Below, in pieces: positions 1 to 4,968 of a stretch of 5,305 nt of DNA. The DNA is taken from the NCBI GenBank assembly GCA_934725745.1, contig CAKVCH010000056.1, positions 1 to 5,305 of the forward strand, written 5' to 3'. The DNA comes from an uncultured Clostridia bacterium (GTDB taxonomy: Bacteria > Bacillota > Clostridia > Christensenellales > UBA1242). The notes below the pieces were generated by a model that was not told the origin of the DNA, ran no database searches, and saw only the letters and a program-made list of their open reading frames with translations. The position numbers and the translations under genes were made by a program. Every line of letters begins with the position of its first letter. Position 1 is the stretch's first letter.

Positions 1-432
1 GAACAAAGCATAACTATTACTTCTTCATCCAACCTTTCTGAAAAAGATATTGATGAAGCAATTAAGGAAGCAGAAAAGTTTGCTGATGAAGATAAGAAAA
101 AGAAGGAACTTTTCGAGCAAAAGAACAACGCTGAAAATATGATAAACAGCCTTGAAAAGTTGCTTAAAGAGAACGGCGAAAAATTGTCGGAAGAAGAAAA
201 GACAAGTCTTACAAATGCAATTGAAGAGTGCAAGAAAAAGATTGATACGGACGATGTTGAACAAATAAAAAAGGCTCTTGAAGACTTGACTTCAACTTCT
301 AGTAGCGTAATTTCTAAACTTTATGTCGAAGCGTCAAAAGAAAGAGAAGCAGAAAAGAATAAAGAAAAGAAAGATGATGACAAAAAAGACGGCGATGACG
401 AAATAATTATCGACGATAAGGATAAAAAGTAA
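1..432 (+). CDS. dnaK: Chaperone protein DnaK (Hsp70), 3' end only
   Basis: This is the last 143 codons of DnaK, the ATP-driven Hsp70 chaperone of the cytoplasm; the window starts inside the gene. The first residues (EQSITITSSSNLSEKDID) match the end of the substrate-binding beta domain and the start of the helical lid in Hsp70s. The stretch EAEKFADEDKKKKELFEQKN is the typical lid helix, followed by NNAENMINSLEKLLKENGEKL. The rest is helical and charged, and the protein ends in a disordered acid/lysine tail with DGDDEIIIDDKDKK, where many bacterial DnaKs have an EEVDD-like end. The ATPase domain and most of the substrate-binding domain lie upstream of the window. The stop is TAA at 430-432. 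DnaJ, its co-chaperone, follows 310 nt downstream. Identification is by recognised family sequence and gene order. Confidence 0.93.
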   Translation, partial: EQSITITSSSNLSEKDIDEAIKEAEKFADEDKKKKELFEQKNNAENMINSLEKLLKENGEKLSEEEKTSLTNAIEECKKKIDTDDVEQIKKALEDLTSTSSSVISKLYVEASKEREAEKNKEKKDDDKKDGDDEIIIDDKDKK

Positions 433-742
433 TTTAGAGTTTTAGGTTTTTGTTTTAATTTAATTAAAAGAATAGGGCACATCTTTTAGTTGAAGAAATG
501 ATAAAACTTAAATTTGAATAGTCTTAGTGGGTCTTGTGGCGGGGGCAAAAATTTGGAAGGAAAAGTCATCCAAGTTTTTGCCCCCCAGCGCCCGCTTTAA
601 GCTTTTTTCGGGATATAATTTACCACGCACCAAAATAAACAATTTTTTAATAGGTTATAAATATGTAGAAAATTATTTATAAGTTTATTCGCGTGTAGAA
701 TTACTTTTTATTCATAAAAAATTTATTAAAAGGAAGGGCAAA
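433..742. other. Non-coding gap between dnaK and dnaJ
   Basis: No open reading frame of note was found on either strand. The gap holds a GC-rich hairpin (541-595, listed separately) in otherwise AT-rich DNA. A perfect -10 hexamer TATAAT lies at 614-619 but has no recognisable -35 at 16-18 bp spacing. TGTAGAAT (694-701) is a second weak -10 candidate closer to dnaJ. I saw no CIRCE element (TTAGCACTC-N9-GAGTGCTAA) here. Whether dnaJ is read through from dnaK or has its own promoter is therefore open. The long gap and the hairpin suggest at least partial uncoupling. Confidence 0.6.
541..595. repeat. GC-rich inverted repeat downstream of dnaK
   Basis: Arms 541-557 (GGGGGCAAAAATTTGGA) and 569-585 form a 17-bp stem with one G:U pair and an 11-nt loop. 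The same left strand can instead pair from 539-546 (GCGGGGGC) with 588-595 (GCGCCCGC), seven of eight positions, so two mutually exclusive folds exist. A T-rich stretch (596-607, ending TTTTTT) follows the second fold. It could be the dnaK terminator, an attenuator or processing site controlling the dnaK to dnaJ ratio, or a copy of a dispersed repeat. The inverted repeat is seen directly; the role is inferred. Confidence 0.6.
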
Positions 743-1891
743 ATGCCAAATAGCAAAAAAGATTTCTATAAAACATTAGGGGTAGACAAAAATGCTAGTC
801 AAGACGAAATTAAGTCTGCTTACAGAAAACTAGCCAAGCAATATCACCCAGACCTACACCCAAATGATGCCGAATGTGCAAGCAAGTTTAAGGAAATAAA
901 TGAAGCCTATGAGACATTAGGAGACCCAAACAAAAGGTCAAATTATGACCAATTTGGCTCGTCTAATCCAAACGATTTCTTTGGCGGAAACGGCGGTTTT
1001 TCGGGCGGATTTTCAAGTGGCAACTTTGGCGGTGGCAACTTTGGCGGGTTTGAAGATATTTTTGACATCTTTTCGTCGTTTGGCGGGGGCGCTTCAAGGC
1101 GCGGGGGCAACGCGTCCGTTCCAGGCGAAGATATTGAAGTGGACCTAAATTTGTCCTTTAAAGAAGCGGTTTTTGGTTGCAAAAAGACTTTTAGAGTAAT
1201 GAAAACCGATAAATGTTCTGCTTGTCAAGGCACGGGCGCAAAGGACGGGAAAGAATATTCTACTTGTCCAGATTGCCAAGGCACGGGGCAGGTAAATATC
1301 ACTCAAAATACCATATTTGGCAGAATGTCATCCGTCGCTCCTTGTAAAACTTGTAACGCGACAGGAAGAATTATTAGGACAAAATGCGCCGAATGTGGCG
1401 GAAAAGGCTCAATCAAGTCAAATCAAGAGATTTCAGTTGATATCCCAGCGGGTATAAACGACGGGCAAATGATAACTATGCGTGGAAAGGGCAACGCCAG
1501 TAGAAAAGGCGGTCCAAATGGTGACCTTATTATAAACATCACCGTTGCACCACACCCAATTTTAACAAGGGAAGGCTTTGATTTGCACCTTGAACTTCCA
1601 CTTCCATTCACGACAGCCTATCTTGGCGGAAAAGTTACAATTCCGCTTGCTGACGGCACATACGATTTGACAATTCCAGCATTAACTCAACCAAATACGG
1701 TTTTCAAACTTAAAAATAAGGGCGTTAAAATTCTTCAAAGAGACGGCTACGGCGACCTACTTGTGACAGTTAGAGTGGAAATGCCAAAAGAAATGAGTAG
1801 AAAAGATAAAGAACTTATTGAAAACCTTTCAATTTCTGACTCACAATACAAAAAATACAAAAATTATCTTGATAAAATGTCAAAATTGTAG
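743..1891 (+). CDS. dnaJ: Chaperone protein DnaJ (Hsp40, type I)
   Basis: DnaJ delivers unfolded clients to DnaK and stimulates its ATPase in the cytoplasm. The 382-aa protein has the full type I layout. A J domain spans about 6-70, with the HPD motif at residues 35-37. A glycine/phenylalanine-rich linker covers about 72-122. The zinc domain has four CxxC pairs at 158/161, 175/178, 201/204 and 215/218. The C-terminal client-binding and dimerisation domains run from about 226 to 360. Length is normal for the family. Three zinc motifs fit CxxCxGxG, but the third reads CKTCNATG, with Ala in place of the first Gly. The start is supported by AGGAAGG at 731-737, five bases before ATG. The gene follows dnaK, its functional partner, and ends in TAG inside a hairpin that bridges the stop codon. 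Assignment is firm. Confidence 0.97.
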   Translation: MPNSKKDFYKTLGVDKNASQDEIKSAYRKLAKQYHPDLHPNDAECASKFKEINEAYETLGDPNKRSNYDQFGSSNPNDFFGGNGGFSGGFSSGNFGGGNFGGFEDIFDIFSSFGGGASRRGGNASVPGEDIEVDLNLSFKEAVFGCKKTFRVMKTDKCSACQGTGAKDGKEYSTCPDCQGTGQVNITQNTIFGRMSSVAPCKTCNATGRIIRTKCAECGGKGSIKSNQEISVDIPAGINDGQMITMRGKGNASRKGGPNGDLIINITVAPHPILTREGFDLHLELPLPFTTAYLGGKVTIPLADGTYDLTIPALTQPNTVFKLKNKGVKILQRDGYGDLLVTVRVEMPKEMSRKDKELIENLSISDSQYKKYKNYLDKMSKL

Positions 1892-1918
1892 TTTTTTTAA
1901 AAAAAGACAATTTTTGAC
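1879..1918. repeat. Hairpin spanning the dnaJ stop codon
   Basis: Arms 1879-1889 (GTCAAAATTGT) and 1907-1918 pair with a single bulged base. An inner T-run/A-run (1892-1896 with 1901-1905) extends the stem after an AG/G mismatch. The dnaJ TAG (1889-1891) lies inside. No U-run follows, so it is not a standard terminator. A possible role is protecting the mRNA 3' end. Confidence 0.4.
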
Positions 1919-1937
1919 GACATAAAATCACAAAAAG

Positions 1938-1979
1938 AGTTTTAATTTTGAGTCAATATTCTGACAAAAGGTTAAAACT
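1938..1979. repeat. Long imperfect hairpin after dnaJ
   Basis: Outer arms AGTTTTAA (1938-1945) and TTAAAACT (1972-1979) are perfect complements. TTTTG (1946-1950) pairs with CAAAA (1965-1969) and TCA (1953-1955) with TGA (1962-1964), closing a 6-nt loop. That gives about 16 pairs with bulges AG on the left and GG on the right. No U-tract follows, so a terminator role is unlikely. In AT-rich DNA some such pairing is expected by chance. Confidence 0.35.
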
Positions 1980-2001
1980 TTGAATAATCTCCCTTTAAAA
2001 C

Positions 2002-2036
2002 AAAAATCTCATAGTAAAAAATACTGTGAGATTTTT
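2002..2036 (+). terminator. Intrinsic terminator for dnaJ
   Basis: A 15-bp stem pairs 2002-2016 with 2022-2036, with one G:U pair and a five-A loop. Its 3' arm ends in TTTTTT (2032-2037). It lies about 110 nt past the dnaJ stop. The 5' A-run makes it nearly symmetric, so it could also stop transcription arriving from the - strand, such as that of the candidate RNA gene. Confidence 0.75.
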
Positions 2037-2044
2037 TGTAGTAT

Positions 2045-2104
2045 AAAACCACTAGATAGTGAAGTGACCCATGCGGGGTCCACTTTATTCACTGGTGGGT
2101 TTTT
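2045..2104 (+). terminator. Second, longer terminator-like hairpin
   Basis: This is a nested hairpin. Outer AAAACCAC (2045-2052) pairs with 2095-2103 around one bulged G. AGTGAA (2058-2063) pairs with TTCACT (2088-2093). GTG (2064-2066) pairs with CAC (2081-2083), and ACCC (2067-2070) with GGGT (2076-2079), around an ATGCG loop. It ends in GGGTTTTT. With the hairpin just before it, it forms a tandem terminator. Its GC-rich core in AT-rich surroundings could also mark a dispersed repeat; only a genome search would show this. Confidence 0.6.
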
Positions 2105-2156
2105 ATTTAACTGAAAGATGTTTTCTAAAATGATATTTTTAGACAAATTAAAATCA

Positions 2157-2194
2157 CTAAAAAGTTTTTATGTGCAATAAAGGGACTTTTTTAG
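2157..2194. repeat. AT-rich stem-loop
   Basis: CTAAAAAGT (2157-2165) is complementary to ACTTTTTTAG (2185-2194) with one bulged T. TTTAT (2167-2171) pairs with ATAAA (2177-2181) around a GTGCA loop. A smaller stem, TCTAAAA (2124-2130) with TTTTAGA (2137-2143), precedes it. Neither has a clear role. Chance pairing in AT-rich sequence is a real possibility. Confidence 0.3.
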
Positions 2195-2225
2195 ATAGCC
2201 ATAAAAAAATTTTTACTATGAAAAC

Positions 2226-2260
2226 AAAAAAAAGAGTAAACCTTATGTTTGCTCTCTTTT
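2226..2260 (-). terminator. Intrinsic terminator of the candidate small RNA
   Basis: On the - strand, GAGCAAAC (2254-2247) pairs with GTTTACTC (2241-2234) around the loop ATAAG, with one C/A mismatch. Further A/T pairs extend the stem. The 3' side runs into eight T on that strand (2233-2226). The + strand version has only four T followed by G, so it works better leftward. Confidence 0.55.
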
Positions 2261-2368
2261 GTATCTAAGAAAATCCACGACTGACAATCACGAATGATTG
2301 AAAGACACTGATGTTTATGAAACCTTTTTTAAAAAACTCTCATAGACATCAGTCCCAGCGAATTTCCT
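2226..2368 (-). ncRNA. Candidate structured small RNA, about 143 nt, family unknown
   Basis: Read on the - strand, the region folds as a three-way junction. P1 pairs 2367-2358 with 2278-2269 (10 pairs, three of them G:U). P2 pairs 2353-2340 with 2320-2307 (14 positions, one C/A mismatch) around a 19-nt loop. P3 is CAATCA-UUCG-UGAUUG (2300-2285). The three G:U pairs in P1 would be A/C mismatches on the + strand, and the UUCG loop also exists only on the - strand; both favour this strand. P2 alone slightly favours the + strand. A promoter (2375-2402) predicts a start near 2368, exactly where P1 begins, and a terminator closes the RNA at 2226-2260. It does not match 6S, SRP RNA, tmRNA, RNase P RNA or a T-box as far as I can see. 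It converges on dnaJ and diverges from rsmE. Structure and ends are inferred by eye. Confidence 0.5.
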
Positions 2369-2374
2369 TTTTCA

Positions 2375-2402
2375 AGTATACATAAAAAAAATATAAAAGC
2401 AA
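2375..2402 (-). promoter_or_regulatory. Predicted promoter of the candidate small RNA
   Basis: On the - strand the -35 is TTGCTT (2402-2397) and the -10 is TATACT (2380-2375), 16 bp apart and separated by a T-rich spacer. Start of transcription is expected near 2368. The -35 matches TTGACA at only three positions; the -10 matches TATAAT at five of six. Poly-A/T tracts upstream (2403-2450) could act as an UP element. Confidence 0.45.
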
Positions 2403-2480
2403 CCTTTTTTAGTAACTTTTTTTAAAAAACTAAAAAAACTTTTTAAAAGATAATTTCTTCAAATTTTTTAGAAGGATAAA

Positions 2481-2510
2481 TTGACAATGCTTGCGTTTTT
2501 TTGCTAAAAT
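2481..2510 (+). promoter_or_regulatory. rsmE-mtaB promoter with extended -10; predicts a leaderless mRNA
   Basis: A perfect -35 TTGACA (2481-2486) is followed after 18 bp by TAAAAT (2505-2510). TG at 2502-2503 makes an extended -10 (TGCTAAAAT). Transcription should start about seven bases past the -10, at or next to the A of the rsmE ATG (2517). The only purine-rich site before that ATG, GGAG at 2511-2514, is two bases from it, too close for normal Shine-Dalgarno pairing, and would probably not be in the transcript. A/T tracts upstream resemble an UP element. Confidence 0.7.
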
Positions 2511-2516
2511 GGAGCA

Positions 2517-3239
2517 ATGAGAGAAAATTGCTTTTTTATCAAAAAAGAAGATATGGTGGACGGTCAAATTTCGCTAACTGGCGATGAATTTTTGCATTTA
2601 AGCAAGGTTTTACGCACCAAAGTGGGGGATAAAGTCAAATGCTTTTATGACTCATCGCCTTTTTTTGACTGCGAAATTGTGGAAATTACAAAGCATTATG
2701 CAACTCTCAAATTATTAGGCGAGAAAAGTTGTCTATCTAATCCAACGGATAAAATTGTCCTTTTTCAGGCACTGCCAAAACTTGACAAACTCGAATTTAT
2801 TGCGCAAAAACTAACTGAACTTGGGGTAAGTGAAATCAGGCCTATAAAAACGCAGTTCTGCATAGCAAAAGACAATCCTAATAAGTTAGAAAGACTAAAT
2901 AAAATCGTTGTCAGTGCGTGCAAGCAATGTAATAGGACGGCTCTTCTTAAAATAGCACCAACAATTGACATTAAAGAAGCTACTTTTAGTGAATTTGACC
3001 TTGTTCTTTTCGCGAACGAGAACGAAGGGACGGTTAAAATTGATAGTTTGCACGATAAAATAAAGGACGCAAAAAATATCGCGTTTATTGTCGGAAGTGA
3101 AGGCGGTTTTTCAAGCACGGAAATTGAAAAATTATCGAAAGTTGCCCACTCAATCTCGCTTGGCAAGCGCATTTTAAGGACCGAGACAGCGTCTATGGCT
3201 ATCGCAAGTTACATTAGTTTAGTAAAGGAGAAAGAATGA
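2517..3239 (+). CDS. rsmE: 16S rRNA (uracil-1498-N3)-methyltransferase RsmE
   Basis: RsmE methylates N3 of U1498 in helix 44 of 16S rRNA, using S-adenosylmethionine, on the assembled 30S subunit. The 240-aa protein has the usual length. Residues 1-75 form the N-terminal RNA-binding beta barrel, with the family pattern TGDEFLHLSKVLRTKVGD at 21-38. The rest is the SPOUT knotted methyltransferase domain: KLEFIAQKLTELGV (91-104), ACKQCNR (134-140, for the usual AxxQxxR), IVGSEGGFS (191-199) and SLGKRILRTETA (214-225). The last two form the knot that binds the methyl donor. GSEGG replaces the more usual GPEGG. The ATG at 2517 is required for a full N-terminal barrel despite lacking a well-spaced ribosome binding site. 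The gene overlaps mtaB by four bases (ATGA), so the two are translationally coupled. Confidence 0.94.
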   Translation: MRENCFFIKKEDMVDGQISLTGDEFLHLSKVLRTKVGDKVKCFYDSSPFFDCEIVEITKHYATLKLLGEKSCLSNPTDKIVLFQALPKLDKLEFIAQKLTELGVSEIRPIKTQFCIAKDNPNKLERLNKIVVSACKQCNRTALLKIAPTIDIKEATFSEFDLVLFANENEGTVKIDSLHDKIKDAKNIAFIVGSEGGFSSTEIEKLSKVAHSISLGKRILRTETASMAIASYISLVKEKE

Positions 3240-4486
3240 AAAAAGTTTGCTTATTAAACCTTGGTTGTAAGGTCAATCAATATGAATTGGACGGGATTTT
3301 AAACTCCTTGAAAGAAAATTATGAAGTTACAACAGACCTTGAAAATAGCGACATTTTTATCGTTAACACCTGCGCTGTAACAAGCGAAGCGGAGAAAAAG
3401 AGCCGTCAAATTTTGGCAAAAATTAGAAAAGTTAACCCAAATGCAGAGATTTACATATGTGGTTGCGCGTCCCAAAACAACCCAGAGCAGTTTTTAGGGA
3501 AGGAAAATGTTAAACTTGTGCTTGGTAATACAAAAAAAGGCAAAATTAGCACTCTTTTTGGTCAAAGTGGCAATTTGGTCGAAGAAGTTGGGGGAGACTA
3601 TGAAGACGACTTCTTTGCAACAAATGTAAGAACGCGTGGATATGTTAAAATTCAAGATGGTTGCAACAATTTTTGCTCTTATTGTCTTATTCCATATGTT
3701 AGGGGGCGTAGTAGGTCGAGAGATTTGCAAAGCATAGTAAAAGAAGCAAAAGCCCTTTCAAAAACTTGTAAGGAAATTGTTTTAACAGGCATAAATGTCT
3801 CAGACTACAAGATAAACGGCAAGCCCGCATTGGCGCAGGTTATTTTGGCTTTAAAAGACTTGCCTTGTCGGGTCAGATTAAGTTCAATGGAGGTCGGAAT
3901 CATAACTCACGAATTTTTAGACGCGATAAAGGTCGCAAAAAATTTTTGTCCACATTTCCATTTGTCACTTCAAAGCGGATGCGATAAAGTTTTGCAAGAT
4001 ATGAATAGACATTATACAACTTCAACCTATCTTGGAAAAGTAAGAATGATAGAAAGTTATTTCAATAATCCTTGCATAACAACCGATATTATTGTCGGCT
4101 TTCCAACCGAAAATGACGCCGATTTTGAAAAGACGCTCAATTTTGTCAAAATAGTTAAATTTAGCGACATCCATTATTTTGCCTATTCTTCAAGACCTGG
4201 GACTCGCGTCGCGCACCTAAAACAATTAAACGGCGCGGTCGTAAAACAACGCGAAAAAAGACTTGAAGAGATAAGAGAAAAATTAAACTTAAACTACCGC
4301 GAAAGTTGTATAGGGAGTATATATAATGTCCTTATTGAAAGTGACCATAAAACAGGAAAAGCGTGCGGTTTTAGCGAAAATTATGTAAAGTGCTACTTGA
4401 CTGGCGATTACCACGAAGGCGATATGGTTAAAGTTAAAGCGGTTGCAATTTTTAGCGATGGACTTTTGTGCGAAGAGATAAATTAA
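3236..4486 (+). CDS. mtaB: tRNA t6A37 C2-methylthiotransferase MtaB
   Basis: MtaB (B. subtilis YqeV) converts t6A37 to ms2t6A37 in tRNAs that read ANN codons. It is a radical-SAM enzyme with two 4Fe-4S clusters, acting in the cytoplasm. The 416-aa protein shows the three domains of the family. The N-terminal methylthiotransferase domain has cluster cysteines C11 (in LGCKVNQYE, typical of the MtaB branch rather than MiaB or RimO), C46 (NTCAVTSEAE) and C77 (CGCASQ). The radical-SAM domain has CNNFCSYC at 143-150. A C-terminal TRAM-like RNA-binding part starts at about residue 355. SLQSGCDKVLQDMNRHYT (244-261) and TTDIIVGFPTE (282-292) are further family landmarks. AAAGGAG (3224-3230), five bases from the ATG, lies inside the end of rsmE. 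The gene shares the rsmE promoter and ends before a terminator at 4532-4567. Confidence 0.96.
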   Translation: MKKVCLLNLGCKVNQYELDGILNSLKENYEVTTDLENSDIFIVNTCAVTSEAEKKSRQILAKIRKVNPNAEIYICGCASQNNPEQFLGKENVKLVLGNTKKGKISTLFGQSGNLVEEVGGDYEDDFFATNVRTRGYVKIQDGCNNFCSYCLIPYVRGRSRSRDLQSIVKEAKALSKTCKEIVLTGINVSDYKINGKPALAQVILALKDLPCRVRLSSMEVGIITHEFLDAIKVAKNFCPHFHLSLQSGCDKVLQDMNRHYTTSTYLGKVRMIESYFNNPCITTDIIVGFPTENDADFEKTLNFVKIVKFSDIHYFAYSSRPGTRVAHLKQLNGAVVKQREKRLEEIREKLNLNYRESCIGSIYNVLIESDHKTGKACGFSENYVKCYLTGDYHEGDMVKVKAVAIFSDGLLCEEIN

Positions 4487-4531
4487 GACAATTTTAAATT
4501 TTATTTTTCTATTGCAGAATTAAAAAAAGTT

Positions 4532-4567
4532 GGAAGAGTTGGTCTTTTTTCAAAGATTCTTCTTTTT
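4532..4567 (+). terminator. Probable terminator after mtaB
   Basis: GGAAGA (4532-4537) pairs with TCTTCT (4558-4563). Inside, GTCTTT (4542-4547) pairs with AAAGAT (4552-4557) around a TTTC loop, with GTTG bulged on the left. Four more T follow (4564-4567). It lies about 45 nt after the mtaB stop. The bulge lowers confidence, but the position fits the end of the rsmE-mtaB unit. Confidence 0.5.
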
Positions 4568-4684
4568 GGTGTGAACATTAACAATTTAAGAAGTAATGAG
4601 ATTTTTTTAGCCAATATATGAAGCCAAAAAAAGAAAGACAAAATAATAGATTTTCTGCTTTTAAAGCAAAATGTGTTAAAACTC

Positions 4685-4713
4685 TTGACAAATATAAAAC
4701 AATAATGTAGACT
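4685..4713 (+). promoter_or_regulatory. rpsU promoter
   Basis: A perfect TTGACA (4685-4690) and a TAGACT -10 (4708-4713) are separated by exactly 17 bp of AT-rich DNA. The start of transcription is expected near 4720, giving a leader of about 33 nt. It shows that rpsU is transcribed independently of mtaB. Confidence 0.75.
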
Positions 4714-4752
4714 TTATTTCAGCAACATCTAGCAAGAAAAGGGGGTGAAACA

Positions 4753-4929
4753 ATGTCAACTGTAAAAGTAGGCGAAAACGAGAGCCTTGAAAGCGCAATC
4801 AAGAGATTTAAGAGAAAATGTCAAAAAGACGGTATCATAGGCGACCTTAGAAAAAAGGAAGCATTTGAAAAACCTTCTGTTGCTAGAAAGAAAAAATCTG
4901 AGAACGCAAGAAAGAAAAAATACAAATAA
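4753..4929 (+). CDS. rpsU: 30S ribosomal protein S21
   Basis: S21 is a small basic protein of the 30S platform that helps start translation on mRNA. This 58-aa protein has the Firmicutes length and reads [20 protein letters not shown] at the start, the classic S21 opening. It continues with [20 protein letters not shown] and an Arg/Lys-rich tail ending ARKKKYK. Every part is strongly basic and helical, as expected. Start choice is secure: AGGGGGTGA (4740-4748) is an unusually strong ribosome binding site four bases before ATG. The gene has its own promoter and terminator, making a single-gene unit. rpsU close to dnaK-dnaJ and mtaB is the usual clostridial arrangement. Confidence 0.96.
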   Translation: MSTVKVGENESLESAIKRFKRKCQKDGIIGDLRKKEAFEKPSVARKKKSENARKKKYK

Positions 4930-4934
4930 GTTTT

Positions 4935-4968
4935 AAAAAAAATTAGTCAGTCTTGGCTAATTTTTTTT
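4935..4968 (+). terminator. Intrinsic terminator of rpsU
   Basis: A 15-bp stem pairs 4935-4949 with 4954-4968. It has a GTCT loop, one G:U pair, a 5' run of eight A and a 3' run of eight T. It begins five bases after the rpsU stop. The symmetric A and T runs make it effective in both directions, so it could also end leftward transcription from the downstream region. Confidence 0.85.

Larger units (their letters stand above)
1892..2516. other. Long non-coding gap between dnaJ and rsmE
   Basis: These 625 nt carry no convincing protein gene. In order they contain hairpins at 1879-1918 and 1938-1979, terminators at 2002-2036 and 2045-2104, small hairpins at 2124-2143 and 2157-2194, a candidate - strand RNA gene (2226-2368) with a promoter at 2375-2402, a run of A and T tracts (2403-2470), and the rsmE promoter (2481-2510). 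In many Firmicutes this position is occupied by prmA, the ribosomal protein L11 methyltransferase, of which no trace was seen here. Confidence 0.7.

Noticed and set aside
25..264. Antisense open frame opposite dnaK, rich in Phe and Leu
   Set aside because: It is the complement of the A/G-rich DnaK lid helix codons; there is no ribosome site and the + strand reading is a clear DnaK.
614..619. Perfect TATAAT upstream of dnaJ as a promoter
   Set aside because: No -35 match at 16-18 bp (that position is the GC-rich end of the hairpin) and no TGn extension. AT-rich DNA gives such hexamers by chance.
2226..2368. Reading the structured region as a + strand riboswitch of rsmE
   Set aside because: It lies upstream of the strong rsmE promoter, so it would not be part of that mRNA, and the closing-stem wobble pairs and UUCG loop fit the minus strand better.
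2765..3172. 135-codon antisense frame opposite rsmE
   Set aside because: It is a shadow of the rsmE frame, whose protein matches the SPOUT family throughout; no promoter or ribosome site was seen on the minus strand.
3546..3568. TTAGCACTC, identical to the left half of the CIRCE heat-shock operator
   Set aside because: It lies inside the mtaB coding sequence, and no GAGTGCTAA half follows at the required 9-bp spacing; only a poor partial match is seen. Taken as coincidence.
4657..4667. GCTTTTAAAGC palindrome upstream of the rpsU promoter
   Set aside because: A short self-complementary word in AT-rich DNA with no U-tract and no clear relation to the -35; not enough to call an operator.
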